A DNA stretch of 64,000 nucleotides from Pseudomonas sp. GV071 (lineage in GTDB: Bacteria; Pseudomonadota; Gammaproteobacteria; Pseudomonadales; Pseudomonadaceae). The notes beneath the pieces are model-generated. The model was not told the origin of the DNA and ran no database searches. It was given only the letters and a program-made list of their open reading frames with translations. Positions 61,444-64,000 of the stretch are shown piece after piece. The stretch spans positions 62,001 through 126,000 of the forward strand of contig NZ_QAOJ01000002.1 in assembly GCF_003050835.1 (NCBI RefSeq). Direction: 5' to 3'. The position numbers and the translations under genes are program-made. Positions within the stretch are counted from its first letter, which is position 1, and each line of letters begins with the position of its first letter.

Positions 61444-62633
61444 ACGACACCGACCGCGGGCTGATCTTTCCGCCCGCCGCAGTGGGCCACAGCCTGCTGC
61501 AGTTGCCGCCGCTGGCGCTGTATATCCACATTCCCTGGTGCGTGCGCAAATGCCCGTACTGCGACTTCAACTCCCACACCGCCAGCCCGGAGTTGCCAGA
61601 GACTGAATACGTCGATGCGCTGCTGGCCGACCTAGAACGGGACTTGCCGCTGGCCCATGGCCGCGAGCTGACCTCGATCTTCTTTGGCGGCGGTACCCCG
61701 AGCCTGTTCAGCGCCGAGGCGTTGGGCCGCTTGCTCGAGGGTGTGCAACAGCGCATCCGCTTTGCCAGCGACATCGAAATCACCCTGGAAGCCAACCCCG
61801 GCACCTTCGAGCAGAACAAGTTTCGCGCTTATCGGCAGCTGGGCATCAATCGCCTGTCGATTGGTGTGCAGAGCTTTCAGCAGGCCAAGCTGGAGGCGCT
61901 CGGGCGCATCCACAATGGCGACGAAGCTATGCGCGCCGCTGACATGGCGCGCAACGCCGGCTTCGATAACTTCAACCTCGACTTGATGCACGGCTTGCCC
62001 GACCAGTCACTCGACGATGCCCTCGGCGACCTGCGCCAGGCCATCGCCCTGGCGCCGACGCACCTGTCCTGGTACCAACTGACCCTGGAACCGAACACGG
62101 TGTTCTGGAACCAGCCGCCGGTGCTGCCCGAAGACGACACCCTGTGGGACATCCAGGAAGCCGGGCAGGCGCTGCTCGCCGAGCATGGCTACGGGCAGTA
62201 CGAAGTCTCGGCCTACGCCCAGGAAGGCCGGCGCGCGCGGCATAACCTCAACTACTGGAGCTTTGGTGATTTCCTTGGCATCGGTGCCGGTGCTCACGCC
62301 AAGCTGAGCAGCCCGGACGGGCAGATTCTGCGCAGCTGGAAAACCCGCCTGCCCAAGGACTACCTGGACCCGAAAAAAAGCTTTCAGGCCGGCGCCAAGG
62401 CGCTGACCGTCGACGAGCTGCCTTTCGAGTTTCTGATGAACGCCCTGCGCCTGACCGAGGGCGTGCCGGCCGAGCTGTTCAGTCAGCGCACCGGCTTACC
62501 CCTGGCCGACTTCGCCAAGGCGCGTGAACAGGCGCAAAAACGCGGGCTGCTGGTGGCCGATCCCGAGCGCTTGGTTGCCACGCCCGAGGGCCAGTTGTTT
62601 CTCAATGACCTGCTGCAGTATTTTCTGCCCTGA
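61440..62633 (+). CDS. hemW: Radical SAM haem chaperone HemW
   Basis: 397 residues. 4Fe-4S motif C34-x3-C38-x2-C41 ([12 protein letters not shown]), the GGGTPS SAM-contact loop, the HNLNYW motif specific for HemW-type rather than HemN coproporphyrinogen dehydrogenase, and a C-terminal winged region. HemW is proposed to insert haem into respiratory proteins. Start overlaps the rdgB stop (ATGA). Confidence 0.95.
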   Translation: MNDTDRGLIFPPAAVGHSLLQLPPLALYIHIPWCVRKCPYCDFNSHTASPELPETEYVDALLADLERDLPLAHGRELTSIFFGGGTPSLFSAEALGRLLEGVQQRIRFASDIEITLEANPGTFEQNKFRAYRQLGINRLSIGVQSFQQAKLEALGRIHNGDEAMRAADMARNAGFDNFNLDLMHGLPDQSLDDALGDLRQAIALAPTHLSWYQLTLEPNTVFWNQPPVLPEDDTLWDIQEAGQALLAEHGYGQYEVSAYAQEGRRARHNLNYWSFGDFLGIGAGAHAKLSSPDGQILRSWKTRLPKDYLDPKKSFQAGAKALTVDELPFEFLMNALRLTEGVPAELFSQRTGLPLADFAKAREQAQKRGLLVADPERLVATPEGQLFLNDLLQYFLP

Positions 62634-62675
62634 CTTTGCTTCGCTCTGCACGCCCAAGGCGGCTAAGGACACCGG

Positions 62676-62999
62676 ATGGACCTGCTTCTCGACCTGATCG
62701 CCACCGTTTCACGCTGGACCCGCGGCCACCTCTACGACATTTCCCTGGCGATCATGGCCACCGTGCTGGTGCTGTTCGGCCCGGGCATCAACACCTGGAT
62801 TCAGCAGCGCATCGGCGGCCTCAACTTCATCTTCCGCACCCTGCTGTTCGTGCTGATCTGCGCCATCGGCTACGGTTTGGCGATGATCTTCCTCACCCCC
62901 TGGGTGGCCAAGGGCCTGGGCTATTTCAATAACTACACCCTCGCGCCAGTTCTGCTACTAGTCTTCTTCCTCATCGGCGTGATCGCCGACCGCAACTAG
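62676..62999 (+). CDS. DUF3392 family membrane protein
   Basis: 107 residues with three hydrophobic helices (ISLAIMATVLVLFGPGI, IFRTLLFVLICAIGYGLAMIF, LAPVLLLVFFLIGVIAD). Matches DUF3392, a small inner-membrane family of unknown function. It follows hemW by 42 bp and probably belongs to the same transcript. Confidence 0.88.
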   Translation: MDLLLDLIATVSRWTRGHLYDISLAIMATVLVLFGPGINTWIQQRIGGLNFIFRTLLFVLICAIGYGLAMIFLTPWVAKGLGYFNNYTLAPVLLLVFFLIGVIADRN

Positions 63000-63052
63000 G
63001 GCCGCTGCTACTCCTCTGGCGGCCGGGCGGCTGCCAGGACAGGAGTAAGGCC

Positions 63053-63313
63053 ATGAAAGCTCTCAAGCACCTTTATCTGCACTTCCAGGACGGACAGCGG
63101 CTGATCATGCGCTTTCCCCAGCAAAGCGAAGACCCGGTGGCGATTGCCCGCGGCATCCGCAAACAGCTGGACTCACCGTTTCTCAGCATCGAGGTTAATG
63201 GTGACCTGCTGTTGATCCCGCGCGAAAGCATCAAATACCTGCAGATCAGCCCGGCACCCTCGCCGGCGGCGTTACCGGAGCCGACGATTGTGGGTGCGGT
63301 GTTGGTGGATTAA
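63053..63313 (+). CDS. Small conserved-looking protein, 86 residues, unknown
   Basis: Soluble, mixed alpha/beta composition (HLYLHFQDGQRLIMRFPQQ, VAIARGIRKQLDSPFLSIEV, LLLIPRESIKYLQISPAP) ending in a Pro/Ala-rich tail. GGAGTAAGGCC precedes ATG 63053, and codon use is like its neighbours, so it is a real gene. I do not recognise the family. Last gene of the plus-strand run before a terminator. Confidence 0.7.
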   Translation: MKALKHLYLHFQDGQRLIMRFPQQSEDPVAIARGIRKQLDSPFLSIEVNGDLLLIPRESIKYLQISPAPSPAALPEPTIVGAVLVD

Positions 63314-63360
63314 AAAGCATCGAGGCTTCAACCTCGATTCCTGGAAAAGGTCACGCCCAC

Positions 63361-63389
63361 AAAAAAGGCGCCCCGAGGGGCGCCTTTTT
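63361..63389. terminator. Bidirectional terminator
   Basis: AAGGCGCCCC and complement with a 2-base loop, A-run on the left and T-run on the right, between the 86-residue gene and the convergent DUF1329 gene. Confidence 0.92.
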
Positions 63390-63402
63390 CACACAAACCG
63401 AA

Positions 63403-64000
63403 TCAGTTGCCTTCGCGGCGCAGCGCCTGGGGGGTGAAATCACCTGGTCCCAGCTTGGCGTTGAAGTCGTACATGATCTCGTTGTTATCCATGCCGTCGG
63501 CGAAATAGCGCTTGCCGGCGAAGTCATAGATGGTTTCCAGCGTGCTGCCGAACATCGGTACGTCGTAGTAGCTGATCGGGTGGCTTTCCTGCAGGCCGAT
63601 GAGTTTGTCGTCCTTGTCATACAGGTCTACCGCGAGGATCTGCCAGCTGTCTTCGTCGAGGTAGAAACGACGTTTGGCGTAGGGGTGGCTGAAGCCTTTA
63701 CGCAGCGATGCTTCGACGACCCACACACGGTGCAACTCGTAACGCAGCAGCTCGGGGTTAACGCTCTTGGGCTGCAGAATGGTGTCGTACGGAATGCCTT
63801 TCTGGTGCACGGCATAGCTGTTGTACGGCACCAGCATTTCTTTCTTGCCCTCGAGCTTCCACTCGTAACGATCTGGCGCGCCGTTGTAGGAGTCGACCAT
63901 ATCGGCGGTGGCCATGCCGTTGGTGTCTGGCTGCAGCGTGTCGAAGGCCAGCATCGGCAGACGACGCACGCGACGCTCGCCACGGTTGAAGCGCCAGGCC
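63403..64000 (-). CDS. DUF1329 family protein (5' end outside window)
   Basis: C-terminal about 199 residues of a DUF1329 protein (AWRFNRGERRVRRLPMLAFD at the window edge, FYLDEDSWQILAVDLYDKDD, YDVPMFGSTLETIYDF). The frame is open to base 64000, so the start is missing. The family is exported, related in fold to lipoprotein-sorting LolA/LolB-like proteins, and often encoded with RND-type exporters; its function is unresolved. Confidence 0.9.
   Translation of the reverse strand, partial: AWRFNRGERRVRRLPMLAFDTLQPDTNGMATADMVDSYNGAPDRYEWKLEGKKEMLVPYNSYAVHQKGIPYDTILQPKSVNPELLRYELHRVWVVEASLRKGFSHPYAKRRFYLDEDSWQILAVDLYDKDDKLIGLQESHPISYYDVPMFGSTLETIYDFAGKRYFADGMDNNEIMYDFNAKLGPGDFTPQALRREGN

Noticed and set aside
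63314..63345. Sequence resembling a half REP (AGCATCGAGGCTTCAACCTCG)
   Set aside because: Shares only a few bases with the REP cores seen elsewhere and has no partner arm.

Overview
The window is a 64-kb chromosomal segment of a Pseudomonas species outside the aeruginosa clade, most likely from the fluorescens/putida side of the genus. This rests on the high GC content, the almost exact gene order of the pil-chp / gshB / tonB / algH / ruvX / pyrR-pyrB-pyrC' / pilU-pilT / yggS-proC-yggT / metX-metW / rdgB-hemW block, the presence of ligB, and REP-type palindrome pairs between genes. I see no prophage, insertion sequence, CRISPR array, rRNA or tRNA. Most of the window is core genome.

Layout. 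(1) 1-6301, minus strand: a sugar-phosphate block tktA, epd, pgk, fba (fba cut by the left edge), with three small lipoprotein genes between pgk and fba. (2) 6424-16781: the methyl cycle. An ArsR-methyltransferase fusion regulator (SahR-like) heads metK and has a perfect 24-bp palindrome upstream. After an AlbA_2-type ATPase/wHTH gene, ligB and small envelope or enzyme genes comes ahcY-metF, preceded by a sigma70 promoter and an S-adenosylhomocysteine (SAH) riboswitch. (3) 16863-29990: an uncharacterised secreted repeat-like protein plus a DUF3142 protein, the DEAD-box helicase rhlE (RhlE2 type), YceI plus cytochrome b561, a secreted FAD amine oxidase, bioA, an OprD-family porin beside a 687-bp AT-richer stretch, rsmE and a ferritin-like protein. 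(4) 30168-43993, minus strand: the twitching-motility chemosensory operon pilG-pilH-pilI-pilJ-pilK-chpA-chpB-chpC, with a 2604-residue ChpA. (5) 44239-50181, plus strand: gshB, a TonB3-like gene, algH, ruvX, pyrR, pyrB and the catalytically dead pyrC'. (6) 50243-56210: a TM2 protein, a secreted NlpC/P60 hydrolase, the retraction ATPases pilU and pilT, then yggS, proC and yggT. (7) 56448-64000: a dynamin-like GTPase, metX-metW, a DUF4426 protein, rdgB, hemW, DUF3392, a small unknown gene and a DUF1329 gene cut by the right edge.

Two themes link the genes. One is methionine/S-adenosylmethionine metabolism: metX and metW (entry to methionine synthesis), metF (methyl donor), metK (SAM synthesis), ahcY (SAH removal) and SAM users such as bioA and rsmE. 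Two different SAH-responsive devices, a protein and an RNA, appear to control two halves of the cycle within 8 kb. The other is type IV pilus function: the Pil-Chp signalling operon, a TonB3-like protein and PilT/PilU.

No clearly new multi-gene system is evident. The best leads are the dual SAH control, the uncharacterised secreted pair at 16863-19698, the dynamin-like GTPase and the AT-rich region next to the porin. All functional calls come from reading the translated sequence against remembered family features; no database search was run.
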